From Piper betle (Eukaryota > Streptophyta > Magnoliopsida > Piperales > Piperaceae), in NCBI GenBank assembly GCA_033002965.1, contig JAURVB010002135.1:93593-157592 (forward strand): a stretch of DNA of 64,000 nt, given 5' to 3'. Numbering within the stretch: position 1 is the first letter of the stretch; each line of letters begins with the position of its first letter. Shown piece after piece: positions 10,820 to 22,579 of this stretch. Under the pieces are notes generated by a model. That model did no database searches, had not been told where the DNA came from, and saw nothing but the letters and a program-made list of their open reading frames with translations. Position numbers and translations under genes: made by a program.

Positions 10820-11794
10820 CTATTTAAACATAAATAAGATATAATTCACAATTAAGCACAAGTAGATGATTAACTAGGCAATCAAATATCAAGCAAGTAC
10901 GATAAATAAGGATAAGTTCGAATTCACAAACATACATATTTTGATGATCTTAATTGACAAACCATGCATGCAAGTGCTGACCTTTACTTTAGTCACTTAG
11001 TTTTGTAAAACGATCAAGTGAAATATAAGAGAACTACGTGAAGTGTGCACGAAGAGTAAATTAATATAAATCAAGCACACAAGAAGGAACAAAGATGAGA
11101 GAAGATACAAGACAAAGGATTTTTTAAAAGGATTGAAATTCCTACTCCTCTCTCTATATCATCAAATCCTTTTGATAAGTTGGTCTTCTTGGATTCACTG
11201 TGGCAACCAGCTTACATGCTTGTAGGCAGCAAAGTCTTCCTTAACGAACACCAAGTGTCAAGGAAGCTTGTAACTAATAGGCCTTCCTCTACAAGTACCT
11301 ACCAAGTGCCAAGAAATATTATAAACACTCCTAACACCCTAGGAGCAATCCACCATAAAAGATAGTTGCCTCATTCACTGAGGTCACACCTTAAGCTAAA
11401 GAAATTCTCTAAGGAAGTACCTTCTTCGCCTAGGCCAAGTGCGCACATAAATTTCCAACACCTTGGAAGTGACAAATCAAACTCAAACACTTAAGCGTTG
11501 CATCACATACAACTATCTTAGGAATACACAATAAAACAAAGTGATAACAAGCAAAATAAGTTGCCCATCCTAATTCCACAACTTAAGCATCTAATAGGTC
11601 CAAGGTCTTTCTTCTAGGTCTTTTCACATCTTCAAAGACCCCACACACCAAACCTCCCACAAAGGCCATATTTATAGCCTATGGAATATCTTCCCAAATA
11701 GACATCATTAGGATTTGAATCTTTCAAGTTTGCTTTTTCAATGGCTAGTTTTGGCAAAATTTTGAACAATCGGCTACCAAATGAAATGCCAAAG
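10820..11794. other. Unassigned, possibly an LTR of unknown family on the minus strand
   Basis: I find no coding motif and no match elsewhere in the window. The minus strand has a good TATA candidate (CTATAAATA, near 11666-11675) followed by a pyrimidine- and purine-mixed leader-like stretch, which is how LTR promoters look. No paired terminus, PBS or PPT is visible, so it stays unclassified. Confidence 0.3.
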
Positions 11795-12082
11795 TGAAAC
11801 ACCTCAAATCCGGTTCACACTCAAGAACCAAACCAGATGTTGCTGGTCCTGGTTAGGTTGGCTAACCCCAACCCAACTCATAAGGATCTACCTCGGCATC
11901 TCAAGATGGAGATATTAATTGTAATGCATAAATAAATGCACAAAATCCTAACATGCTACTATATGGACTGCATGCAAACTAATTTACATAAACATAAAAC
12001 AATTCCAATAAAACAAGAAAAAATTCCCGAAATAAAATGAAGAGAGCATCCCCTAAAAGTGCAAGTAGGGACCACCCTGTGT
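11795..12082 (+). mobile_element. A-family LTR fragment (A3)
   Basis: It begins TGAAACACCTCAAATCCGG, a mutated form of the A1 start (TGTAACACCCCAAATC), and follows A1 through the GGTTAGGT/GGCTAACCC block to GGACCACCCTG. About 290 bp remain and the rest is missing. It has the same orientation as A1. Confidence 0.75.
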
Positions 12083-12578
12083 ATATTACACATTTCCTTA
12101 CACTTATTACACCTTTTCATTTTTTTCATACCAAACTATGTATATCTAAGCACATCAACCTAGACCTTCCAACGTTTGTTAAACAACCAACTTATGTGAT
12201 ACAATCACCTTTGTTAAGTTTTCCCAACATCATCGGCGATGCCAGAGTTCGTCAAAATTTCACATCGAAGTTGGTTGCACGTCAAGGTATCCTTGCATCA
12301 ATCACACTTTGAAATGCATATTTTCATTGTTGAATTTGCAGTGAACCATGATTCTTTTGACTATGTCATTGCTTAATCTTCTTCTTTCTATGACATTTGA
12401 AGAAATTCTATGACATTTGAAGAAATTCTATGAGTTTTGACGAGATATGGAGCCTTGACCTTATATAGTTTATCTAAATCTTCTATTTTGGTAACTCTTG
12501 CACTATCATCTTGTTATTGGTTCTTTTTCATACACTCATGTAATAGTTTCATTTAGTTATTTTCATCTATTTTAATCT

Positions 12579-12616
<38 letters not shown>

Positions 12617-13019
12617 ACTTATTTTAATCAATCTTGTCTCATTTGAGCACCCATTCTCATGCCTACATCATATTCATTTTGTTAGATGTTGAGCTCTGTT
12701 CATTTATAGGTCGTGTTGTTCAAGCTTGCTAGCAGATTGCTTGGAACTTAAAGACGAGGTTTGTTAGGACTTATTTCTTGTTTTATGCTAATCTGATGGG
12801 TGGGTTGTTTTACATCAGCATTAGAAATGATCTTAATTATTTGTCAACTAGTATTTAATTGCCATTACTTGTACTTACAATCAGTGGTGGATCTAATATT
12901 CTAGGTTTTGGACCTAACTTTGATTAGTAGTTTAAATAACATGTATGAATGCGTGTAGCCTGAATCAAACAATGGGAAAGCTAGAGTATCATAAATAGTG
13001 ATCATACCCTAGACTAGGT
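12083..13019. other. Unassigned AT-rich spacer
   Basis: No protein motif or LTR match is seen. It holds a 20-bp tandem duplication (about 12388-12430, unit TGACATTTGAAGAAATTCTA) and a TA microsatellite (12580-12613). Confidence 0.5.
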
Positions 13020-13340
13020 TGTTCCTTGCCACAAATCATACATTAGTTGCTTTTAACTTGACTGGAACTGGAGTTTTTTGATACCTAGCTTTAGGGCAAT
13101 CTTTCTTCAGATATCCAGCTTCCCCACATAAGAAACAATTGTTAGAATTCTTCAAGCATTCCCCATCATGCCTCTACTTGTAGTTCAAATCAAATGGTTT
13201 ATTGCTGTTGTTCCCATTGTCGTTATCATTCCTCTTTCTTTTATTATTGATGTCATTCTTACTTGCTTGCACATTCTGATCCTGGGTTGGTTGCACATTC
13301 TCAGGGCCGACTCTTATACTACGACAAAACTTGACCGTTG
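13020..13340 (-). pseudogene. Gag fragment with degenerate zinc knuckle
   Basis: On the minus strand the sequence reads as the C-terminal part of a chromovirus Gag: a polar, Asn/Lys-rich linker, a stop, then a knuckle CFLCGEAGYLKKDC in which the conserved His is Tyr, followed by KARYQK. Downstream protease is not recognisable. It is a decayed fragment next to a piece of E-family LTR. Confidence 0.65.
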
Positions 13341-13639
13341 GACAACAAATATTGCTTGACTTCTACTTAGATTACCTGATTGTGCAAATAAGCGCATAAG
13401 ACCACACATTAGACTCAAAAACTAATTGAGCACACCATTAGGGATATGGAATTGGTTCACATATGACCGAGACCAACTTGTCCACCAAAGGTAATAATTT
13501 ATCCCACCAACTAATCCATAAAGATTTCACTTGATCGTTTATCCCCTTTCATGATTGAATGTTAGACCAAGGTTATATAATTAACACATAATTATATAAT
13601 TCAAAGTATCTTTTGTTAGCCTAGACTAACTTGTACAAA
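13341..13639 (+). mobile_element. E-family LTR fragment
   Basis: It aligns by eye with 49075-49380: shared blocks ACCGTTGG, CTTAGATT, AACTTGTCCACCAAAGGT and GTCCCCTTTCATGATT-like. It is a truncated fragment between two coding remnants, with no visible ends. Confidence 0.55.
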
Positions 13640-14450
13640 TCTCAAAATTTAACTAAGGAGAGAGCTCTGCATCTCATGTCAGCTTCAACCTCTCATGTGG
13701 CTTCTTCTATAGCATGATTCTAGAAGGGGTTTCTCTGTATGCGACATGTCTTCCTAAATTTTTAGCTCACTGAAGTCAATCTTATGTGATGCATATGGGT
13801 TGAACTTAGAGTCGGTGCTAAGGCCAACAGGTAAGCTACTACACCTACTCTTTTCAGGATCTGAAATGGTCCCACATACCTAGGACTTAACTTGCCCAAC
13901 TTGCCAAATCTAATCATACCTCTGATTGGTGAAACCTTTAGGAAAACAAGATCTCCTACTTTGAACTCTATGTTCCTTCTGTGCAAGTCTACATAGGAAT
14001 TTTAGTGATCTTGTCAATCTTTCATCCTCAATCATCTCTGGTCCAACTAGCACTAGAAGTCTGTTGTCTAACCAACATGTTGGTGGTTTATAAGGTCTAC
14101 CATACAGTGCTTCAAAAGGTGTCATACCTATAGTAGACTAATAGTTGTTATTGTAAGTAAATTTTACTATCGTAAGTGGTCTTCCAACTGCCTTACCAGT
14201 CCAAAACACATGATCTAAGCAAATCCTCTAGATTTTTGGATGGCCCTTTTTGACTCTCCATTAATATGAGGATGGAATGCAGTGCAAAATTTCAACTCCA
14301 CGCCATTGCTTCTTGGAATTCCATTCATACTCCAGCAGTAAATCTTGCATCTCTATCAGATACCAAGGATATAGTTGTGCTATGCAATTTCACAATATTA
14401 TCTATGTAGAATTGTACTAACTTGTCTGTACTCAATGTTATCCATGTGGA
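13640..14450 (-). pseudogene. Ty3/gypsy integrase C-terminal half (broken)
   Basis: Minus strand from 14450: a degenerate catalytic-core end (FHPH.NGES.RAIQ), then TPFEALYGRPYKPP, GPEMIEDERLT, EFKVGDLVFLKVSP, GMIRFGKLGKLSPRYVGPF and ILKRVG. It ends with a chromodomain-like scrap (EEAT, EVEADM). These are the same blocks as the B1 tail but clearly diverged from it, so this is another Tekay/Del-like element. At least five stops or frame breaks are present. No PPT or LTR directly follows. Confidence 0.8.
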
Positions 14451-14860
14451 ATAAAGTGAGCAAAGGCATCCTAGAGAAGTTCATCTAGAATGATGCAAAG
14501 GCATTCAAGGAAACTATAAGCTTAAGAAAGCTAAAGCTTGGACCCACAATATTCTCAAGACTTTTAGAGCAATGGAGGTACTGAAGAATAACCGGATGAG
14601 GCTATCTTTCTGGATGCTTGAGGAAGAGCCACACTCTGGTGGGAGGTAGTACAGAGGACCAAGTTTGTTGGAAGGCAATTTGACACAATTTCATTTATAA
14701 AATTCATGGATGTATTCAATAATACAAACTATCTAGAGCAAGTTCGAGAGCAGAAAGCCAGAGTGTTCACAAATTTGAAGCAAGATATGGATCAAAAAGT
14801 GAGGGGCTTTGAGTAGAAGTTCATTCAGCTTGAACGTTTTGCTTCATTAGTATGTTCTTG
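14451..14860 (+). pseudogene. Ty3/gypsy Gag-domain fragment on the plus strand
   Basis: Blocks resembling a Gag domain occur in order in shifting frames: KTFRAMEVL, RLSFWMLEEEPH, a FVGRQFDTIS-like region, FMDVFNN and FIQLERFA. These match the general layout of chromovirus Gag. Stops and frame changes are frequent. It faces the neighbouring integrase fragment, so the two come from different insertions. It ends where the E/G LTR sequence begins. Confidence 0.6.
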
Positions 14861-15881
14861 AGTTCGTCCTGGCTGCCTTATGGTGTGAACCCTAAGTGTG
14901 CACACCCAACTTCCAGCACAACTGCGCCCTTGCACTGGTAGCTTTGGGGAATTAGGGTTTTGGGCTGAACAAAGGGGTTGCACCAGCAACCATGCCCTCT
15001 TTGGGTTGCGCCTTCCCTATGATGTCATTGGACCATCCTTTCATGGTTTAGTAGTTCAGAGGTCAGTGCCTTTGCGCCCTGTCGTGAAGGGGCAGATGTA
15101 CCTTTTTCTATAAAATCCCCCATTCTCCTCCTCATTTCCCCCTTTCACTTGCTTGGTCCAACCAGCCATTGCGTTCCAGCCTCCTCACCTTCCTTCCTTG
15201 GCTTCTTCTTGCCATCCTAATCCTCTACCAGCTTCCTAGGGGCCTAGGGATGTAGGTCTTAGGGTGGGATGCTGCAAGAGACCACCCATTGGTGTGTTGG
15301 AGATAAGTCTCTCCCCCTTATGTAGATCTACTATAACTCTTGCTCTACATTGTATTTTTTCATGCTATTATTACTTTCGTCTTGTTCAACAGGGTAGAGC
15401 TACAATGTTGATGAATAATGTTTCTCTTATTTTGGCATGTATCAGCATGTATGGGAGCCAAAATCAGAGAAAGGTGGCATCTTTAACAAGCTATCTTCTA
15501 CTTTCCCCAATTTTGTACCCCTGTGTGGCTAGCCTTTGCTTGCCATCTTTTGAATGATTGTTGTGTTAGATGTTGGCTATGTTTCACTAAAATATTAAGT
15601 TAAAATGACGTCCATAAAGGCTTGAAACTGTGGTATGTGTATGCTTTATTTCTAGTGTGTTTGGCTATGTTCTGTGGTATGTGTATGCTTTATTTCTAGT
15701 GTGTTTGGCTATGTTCTGTGTTTGTGCTCCTAGTTGAGCCCACAAAGGTTTTTAAAATCTATAAAAATTGTAAGGACTCCGAATTGTCTCCTGTCAACAT
15801 GTAAAATTTGGGCTCAATTAAAATTCATTTAATGTGTTATCTAGTTTTTACTTTGAAGTGCATAGGAATGAAAGGTGTAAC
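14861..15881 (+). mobile_element. E/G-family LTR (G1), upstream part
   Basis: The part around 14900-15260 parallels 49690-50095 (alternating CCCTTGC blocks, a TATA-type box, a CT-rich leader, then GGCCTAGGG). It holds TTTCTATAAAATCCCCC (about 15105-15121), a good TATA box on the plus strand, and a perfect 44-bp tandem duplication (15628-15715). It is cut at 15881 by solo LTR A1 and resumes at 18769. The start of the LTR is uncertain. Confidence 0.6.
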
Positions 15882-18768
15882 TGTAACACCCCAAATCTGG
15901 TTCACACTCGTGAACTAAACCGGCATGTTACAGGCCCTGGTTAGGTCGGCTAACCCAAACCTAACTCGTGCGGATCCAATCTCGGCGTCTTAAGATGAAG
16001 ATCCAACTTGCTATATGTATGTATGTATGCATAAAACCCTAACAGGATACTACATGGATGACATGCAACCAATTTTCACACCAACACAATTACAATCGAA
16101 ATTAGTAAAAATTCTAAAACGAAAGGGACAGAATTTCCCCTAAAAATGCAATTAGGGGCCACCCTGTCAAAATCATATATTCAAACATATATACGCATAG
16201 CAACAATAGCATTCACACAGACTTCTAATCTACTATATTCATCATTCTCTAAAACTTTGGGTCCTAACCCATCACACTTTTGCTGCGCTACTCTGATCAT
16301 TTCATTTCATGTCATTGTCATGCCTCAAATATTTAATCATGGCATGTTTATAAAATAACATCATAAACAAAACATTAAACATTCAATCACCCAATGTGTG
16401 TGTGCAGAAGACCTTATTGCTCCTCCGTCCTGGCCGGCATATCCATCTCGTGCTTATCACCTACATATATATAGGAAAAACGTCAGTAACAAGCGTTACT
16501 GGTCCGAAAAGAAAATAACTATAACAAACTGGCTATGAGAGCAAACTCTCATATGAAAGAAAACAACATATACTCCACGTGAACACTCTGAAGGGCACTA
16601 CTGAGAAGCCACTGGGCTGCAGACCCGGTAGCATCCCGAACTTACTTATCTGCTGCTAGTACTGTGCCGCTCTCGGCACTTCTTTTTCAGTACTTCTTGT
16701 GAAACTTTATCCTAAGCCCTCTCCTTACCTCCATATTTCTCTTGGCCTTGAGCACGAAGGCCGAGTACTCTTCAGGCAGTCGCCTTTAGTACCCTTCGAA
16801 CCACAAGTCTGGACATGCGCTGTACTAAACAGTACCCGTAAACCTCCACATTCTCTGGGTGTGAAGAACTCAAATGCGGAGTTGTCAAGATCCCTCGGGA
16901 ATGGAACAGTCCGCTTGCACTAATCCATAGCCCGGTTTGACTGTCACGGCATCCTCTGCATGGTACGTGCAGTCGATTTCTCCATCTCTTGTCTCACAAA
17001 AACGCGAAAACTATATATATATATAGGCTTGGGTAGGGAGTTATATAATAGGCCCGAAGGCAACTTTTGGTGGATCTTGTTTTCGAAATCAACCTCGAGG
17101 GATCTCATCCTCGAGGGGTTATTAATCCGAAAAATCTGCTCGGCTAGATGGTCCGAGTTAAGTGGGATCCAATAAATTGCCACTTAACCCGTCCTGCAAA
17201 TGATAAGATAAACATACAATAGAATGACGTAAAACAGAGTCGAGTCCTAAACGGACCTGGTAGAAGCTCCAAGCATGTCATCGCGCCTAGGTGGCGAGTT
17301 CCTACTCCGTACCTACACATCAAAACTAAATACTAATGCCCGCTAACTAAATGATGCATCAAACTCAATAACATCACAATCACAATGTAAGCATCCATCA
17401 ACATAACAATCAGAAAATCATAAAAATAATTAATCCTAGCTCATCCTATTCATACTAATTTTATTACGTGTCTGTAACTTATGTCGTGGTCACTTATCAT
17501 GCTCTGACTCGATCTACCTCATTAGATCACTTACTATTCATTCGCAATTACTCAAATCATACAATCATCCCTTCACTCAAAATTAGGCATTACTCATAAC
17601 AGTTAATCAAATCTAGCATACTGTGCTAATATTCATCATGACAACTACTCAATTGTAGTATGTTATGCTAACAATTATCTCAATTTTAACTAATTAAATC
17701 GGAGGTAATTATACCTCACGTCGTCAGCGATTTGCGACGGTTAGGGCTTCGTCGCACGTCTCGGAGCTCCAATTCGGCGCTTATCACCGTCCAACGTTCG
17801 ATCGGGATCGACTGGATGAACTCCTCAGAAGATCAGGCAAATTCCAACGAATCAGATTTTCCGACGGTTTTCCTGTAAGTTCTGACGGTTTTCCGGCAAC
17901 AACTGCCGACAGCGTCTACCGGCCAAAAAGTAAGGGTATTGGGTACCCTTGGAACCGGCTCGGTGAGCCTAACGCGTCTATGGCATCGACATGGTCGGCG
18001 GAGTTGGCGGCTCGCCGGAAAATGGTCAAAACAGTGGTGGCGGCAATGGGTGACTCGATCCGGCCAGGATGGGCAGAGCTGGCCTCCGTTCCGGTCGAGG
18101 ACGGTCGTGGGTTGGTCGAAGACGTCGAGGTGACCACTCGATCGCGGCGGCGACGGTCGCCAGCGGCGGAATCGGCCGGGACTGGTTGGGGCGGCATAGC
18201 GACGCCGTGGCGGAGCTAGGGGTGACAATCGGCGGCCGGGCAGGCGTCCACGGCAGCGGCGGCGGCATGCAGCAAGGGTTTGGGGAAGAAGAAAGGAAAG
18301 GTCGGGGGTCTATGTGGTGGCAAACTCGTAAATATTTCTTGACTCGTCTCCGACTCGAGTCAAAATAATATTTAAGTCGTAAAAAAATTCCAAAAAAAAT
18401 TGGAAAAAATCCCACAAAATCAAACAACACCAAAAAAATCATAATGATATGCTCTAGAACTATCAACCCACCCAAAATGCCCGTAAGGCGTCCTAACGCG
18501 GTAAACGACTTAAAACTAATTCTTCGATCTATTATATATCATAATAAAAAAATGAACTGCATACTCTCATATATTCTGATAACTCATTCTTTTCTACTGT
18601 GTTCATGACATTATCATCATATACTTGGGTACACATGACCCTCATGGCTCATACACGAGACCGGCGTCGGTTCAGTACACGTGTTCTGAAACTGACTCGG
18701 CTCGAAAAATAATGGTCGACCCGACCGGTTCTAAATATAAAACCCTAACTCGAATCATGGGTTTTACA
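15882..18768 (+). mobile_element. Solo LTR A1 (2887 bp)
   Basis: It starts TGTAACACCCC, ends GGGTTTTACA, and is flanked by a perfect 5-bp duplication GTAAC (15877-15881 and 18769-18773). There is no internal region, so this is a solo LTR left by LTR-LTR recombination. A0, A2, A3 and A4 belong to the same family. TATA candidates lie near 16464 and 17012. A GC-rich block (about 17710-18310) stands out sharply from the AT-rich remainder, and paired GAGTC motifs lie at 18338-18362. No coding capacity is supported. Confidence 0.9.
17710..18310. other. GC-rich island inside LTR A1
   Basis: About 600 bp of CGG/GGC-rich sequence with many CpG lies inside an AT-rich LTR. The same position in A4 (about 62520-62940, inverted) is GC-rich too. 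In A2 (23000-23270) the corresponding place is only pyrimidine-rich. Frames on both strands stay open because of composition, and I see no domain. It may be the transcribed leader of the LTR. Confidence 0.6.
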
Positions 18769-21124
18769 GTAACACTAATTCCCTAGCTTCGATTACAAAA
18801 TTCATTGAGCCTATTATGTGTGGTAAAATTTTATAAAATTTCACTCAGACCTTAGATTGTATCCCAATAGTATCTCTGAAATGTTTCAGGGTGATAAGTT
18901 GGGTAGATAATTTAGTAGGAATTTCCCAAACCACTTATGTCCAGCCAGCTCCAAAAATCCTTTGACCAATGCCTACTATTCCCGAATCCCATCAGGTCCA
19001 AGTACATATTATTTGGGCCTAATATTTATAGGCTACATAAAACTGTGTTTTCTAACCCTACCTACCCATTTACCCAGACTTATTTGGATCTCCAACCACC
19101 CCATGAATGAGGCTTAGGAAAACTAGTGTGTGGTCAGGGAATATTGTTTTCAGCACCTTAGATCAACTTTAGTGGGCCTTGTTTACCATGTTGGCTGATG
19201 AGCCAGCACTTGGTAGTTTTTATAGCAAACACTTCAAGTGTCAGGGCCCACTGGTCGAAATTTCAACCTGTTTGAACACCGTTTGTCTTGTCAAAAATAT
19301 CGTCCAGTAAAGTTGATTTGTTGATACCTTCAGTATGAGACTTTTTACTAAGTGTACTTGAAAACCAATTAGGGTTACCCAACAAGGTTTTAGACTTCAC
19401 TAAGCAATATAATTAAGTTAAGTAAGTTTTATGATTCGTGCATGTGTTGAGATATTACCTCATTTTTGTGTGCCAATGCGAATCGATCATGATTCGAGTT
19501 TTTTCTCTTTGCTAGGATACGCGGAGTGTAGTCATTGAGTTAAGTTCATAAGATACATGGAGCTCAATGTATCCAGGTTCATAAGATCCTTTTACTTCAT
19601 ATCTAGTTGGCTCCAGAAGTGTGGTTCTTCATTAAGTTTTAGATGTAGGATGGTGTTAGCGGCATTTTATTGGATCCCTCTTATTCAGGGCTATTTTTTT
19701 GAATTTTTCAACAATTTAATAAAACTTCAATGACGAGATTCCTCAATGATTTTCAAATTGGAAGATTTAGAAAGTCTATTGTATAATCTCCTTCCTAAGC
19801 TTACTATAAATATAAGAGTGAGTGGTATGGGTATGTATGAATTGCATCAGTTCTCCTTTAAATCATAAAGTATTCTAATGTAAGTAGGGTACTATAAAAT
19901 CATCATGCTTCCGAAAATTGTGGCTCTATTAATGTTTCAAGCCACTTGAGTACTGTGGGTTATATATAGAAGATATTAGGATGTAAGTATAGGTATGTGT
20001 GTATGTAAGCATGAAGCGGGGTAATCTGTCATGTTTTATGATATCCAGTTGTTTCGGTCTAAGCTTTCTTCCTTTTATTGCATCCTGGAAGTTTTATGAT
20101 TTCTTGGGAGTATTAAGATACTCACCTGTGAATATTACTTTATCAGTAGTTATTTTCAGACTCGTAATCAAACTTAGTTAATTATTGATAGTTTTCCCAT
20201 ATGTATGTAGGTATGTGTCCGTGTCTGTTGCTTGTGGAGGCATACTTAATATGCGAGGGAATGGCACCATGCGTTGTATTGGGCTGAGTATTGAATTGGA
20301 TCTATGTAATTTGGTTGTATAACCCATGCATATCAGATCTATCTAATTTGGGGTCAACAGGGGAGTTATGTGATGTATGTGTATTGTGGGTAGGTGCCTT
20401 AAAGCTTGTGTAGGTGTACTTAATATGAGACATGGGGTCTGTGATTAGTTACATTATTATTATCATCGTCATGCAAGGTACTTTAGAGCATAGTAACGAT
20501 TGTCTACAATGTGCATAAGCCTCAAAGTCCTAGAACATGAGAGGAGTAATTAAGATATGGAAAACATATTAGGATGCAGCTGTATTTGTGTGGTAGTGAA
20601 ATATGGATGAATATGGACTGTAGGAGCTTACAGTTCTCATATCACTTAAAGACTGAGCGTTGATGCCCTGGCAAGCGATTAAACCCATGTGTATTTAATT
20701 TATGTTTGCGAGGTATGTAAAATAGATAATCACGATCCAGTATTTACTTTACTACAAAATCAATATCATTTAAGAATAAGTTACCTAAGTCAAAGGTTAA
20801 AACTAAGTATAAGAAGAGGATTATATATCTGCATTATGAAAAACTCAACCTCTTAGTTACGTTGGGGTCATTACCTTTGTGTGGCTTGGAGTGATTATTG
20901 CATCTATAATTTCATCTTCTTATTAGGAGCCTTAAGTGTAAGCATCTTCCTATGGTTGTATGATCAGAATGCACTGTATGAATTCTAGTAAGGTTCCGTC
21001 TTGATTCTTAGAAGGTTGAGATCTACTTCTTTCAGTTTCTATACTATGCTAGTAATCTAACGAATAGTTTTTTAAATTATAACATCAAATTCGTTTTGTT
21101 CTCGGGCAAAATTTTGGTGTTACA
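18769..21124 (+). mobile_element. E/G-family LTR (G1), downstream part
   Basis: This is the continuation of 14861-15881 after the A1 insertion. It ends TTTTGGTGTTACA at 21124, directly before a PBS-like sequence, so it is a 5' LTR on the plus strand. The stretch 19990-20420 closely parallels 43950-44370 (LTR G2). The stretch 18780-19380 is the reverse complement of the unit that is repeated in 28226-30705 (LTR G3). Confidence 0.75.
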
Positions 21125-21127
21125 ACT

Positions 21128-21140
21128 TAGTATCAGAGTC
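21128..21140 (+). other. Degenerate primer-binding site after LTR G1
   Basis: TAGTATCAGAGTC lies 3 bases after the LTR end and differs at two places from TGGTATCAGAGCC. It supports the plus orientation and the LTR boundary. No gag can be recognised behind it. Confidence 0.7.
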
Positions 21141-21582
21141 GACATCTTGGATTATTGAGATGGCTAACCTTAGGAATGTGAGGTGCATGTTATGCATGCA
21201 TTATGGTATGCGATTTTTGTATTGCTGTGTGGTTGATATGATTGTAATGTGTTTATGTTATGGTTGCCTTACAATATGGTACCCCCATAAGCTGATCCGC
21301 AACTTCACTAGCAAGTATGTCTCTGCTTCTTACTTGTGTTGCTTTTATAAGTTTTGTTTATGAGTTGTCATGCTAACCCTTACGTTTACAGCCAACTTGA
21401 CTTAGTGGGAGTCACAATAAGTATGTGAAGAGATTGACAAAAAATTTTATGAAAAAAAGGTGTAAATACTTCTAGAGGCGTGCTACAGACACTACTAGGA
21501 GATGTTGGAACCCATTAAGTATTGAACAAGAGATATAGGGAGTGATAGAAAGAAAAGCCCAAACCCCCATCATCTACTCCCT
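21141..21582 (+). other. G1 internal remnant without recognisable coding sequence
   Basis: This lies between the PBS of G1 and TRIM1. I see no Gag motif, and stops occur in all frames. It is presumably decayed leader or gag. Confidence 0.4.
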
Positions 21583-22117
21583 TGTGAGATCCCTCAACTT
21601 AGTCCCACATCTAATACCTACTAGGAGAAGATCCTGTTTATAAGTGGGAATGAACTATAGATCTTTAACTTCTGGGGTACCCATTTTAAAGAAATGACTT
21701 AGCCCATTACGTTGCACTTTAGGCTGGGTCGTTACAAATGGTATCAGAGCCAGGTTGGTTCCGTGTTAGATGGTGGGATGGACTAGGGACATTGGCTAGG
21801 CTGCCGGTCACGAGCCAGTAAGGTCGTGGGCTGGGGCTAGCAACGGGCTGGACTAGAAACGTTGTCTAGGCTGCCGGTCACGGGCCAGAAAGGTCATGGG
21901 CTGGGGCTAGCAACGGGCCAAGAATAGGCATTTCGGGGACAAAATTTCCTAAGGTGGGTGGATTGTGAGATCCCTCAACTTAGTCCCACATCTAATACCT
22001 ACTAGGAGAAGATCCTGTTTATAAGTGGGAATGGACTATAGATCTTTAACTTCCGGGGTACCCATTTTAAAGAAATGACTTAGCCCATTACGTTGCACTT
22101 TAGGCTGGGTCGTTACA
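21583..22117 (+). mobile_element. TRIM1, complete miniature LTR retrotransposon (535 bp)
   Basis: Two 154-bp LTRs (21583-21736 and 21964-22117) differ at only 2 positions. Both run from TGTGAGATCCC to GGGTCGTTACA. A tRNA-Met type PBS (TGGTATCAGAGCC) starts at 21739. A purine-rich tract (AAGGTGGGTGGA) precedes the 3' LTR. The 227-bp interior has no coding capacity and contains a 70-bp tandem duplication (21780-21849, 21850-21919). The flanks TCCCT and TCCAT are a 5-bp duplication with one change. It must rely on proteins of other elements. Confidence 0.93.
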
Positions 22118-22579
22118 TCCATTCTCCTATCTCTATCCTTTTTGTTTCTTTCTCTCTCTGCCTTCTTCCTCTCTATTTTCATATTTTTTGTACCCCATTT
22201 GAACATCCCTCTTCTTTTCCCCTTTCCTTATTGTGTCCGGGAAGATATTGTATGGAAGGACATTTTGAATATGTCCCTATGTGAAAATGAGTGATTGTTG
22301 GGTCTACATTTTGGACATCATCATATTCATATGACTATGGATTTTGCACAAAAAATGGAGATACCCCCATTAGGGCATATGCCAGGTATAGAATTTTCAA
22401 CATGGGTATGTAGAAATTATTCACGAATGGGGCCAATATAGTAAGTCAGTATGTAAACATCCTATGCCTAGTTCATCCTTGAACCGTACTGAAATGTTAT
22501 ATTATTTAATATTATATGAAAGACCACGCTCACAAAACACCTTAAAATGTAAGCCTACTTGGGGTCTTAGATGGAAGAC
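22118..22579. other. Unassigned spacer
   Basis: It begins with a pyrimidine-rich run (22118-22230). No coding motif and no LTR match elsewhere in the window were found. It probably belongs to the interior of the G1 element that TRIM1 entered. Confidence 0.4.

Noticed and set aside
15264..15557. A 97-codon frame that might be a small host gene
   Set aside because: It lies in the E/G LTR leader, has low-complexity hydrophobic content and no homologous frame in the related LTR at 49690-50095.
17833..18475. Arg/Pro-rich frames in the GC-rich block of LTR A1
   Set aside because: Frames are open on both strands because of base composition. No domain, and A4 does not keep the same peptides.
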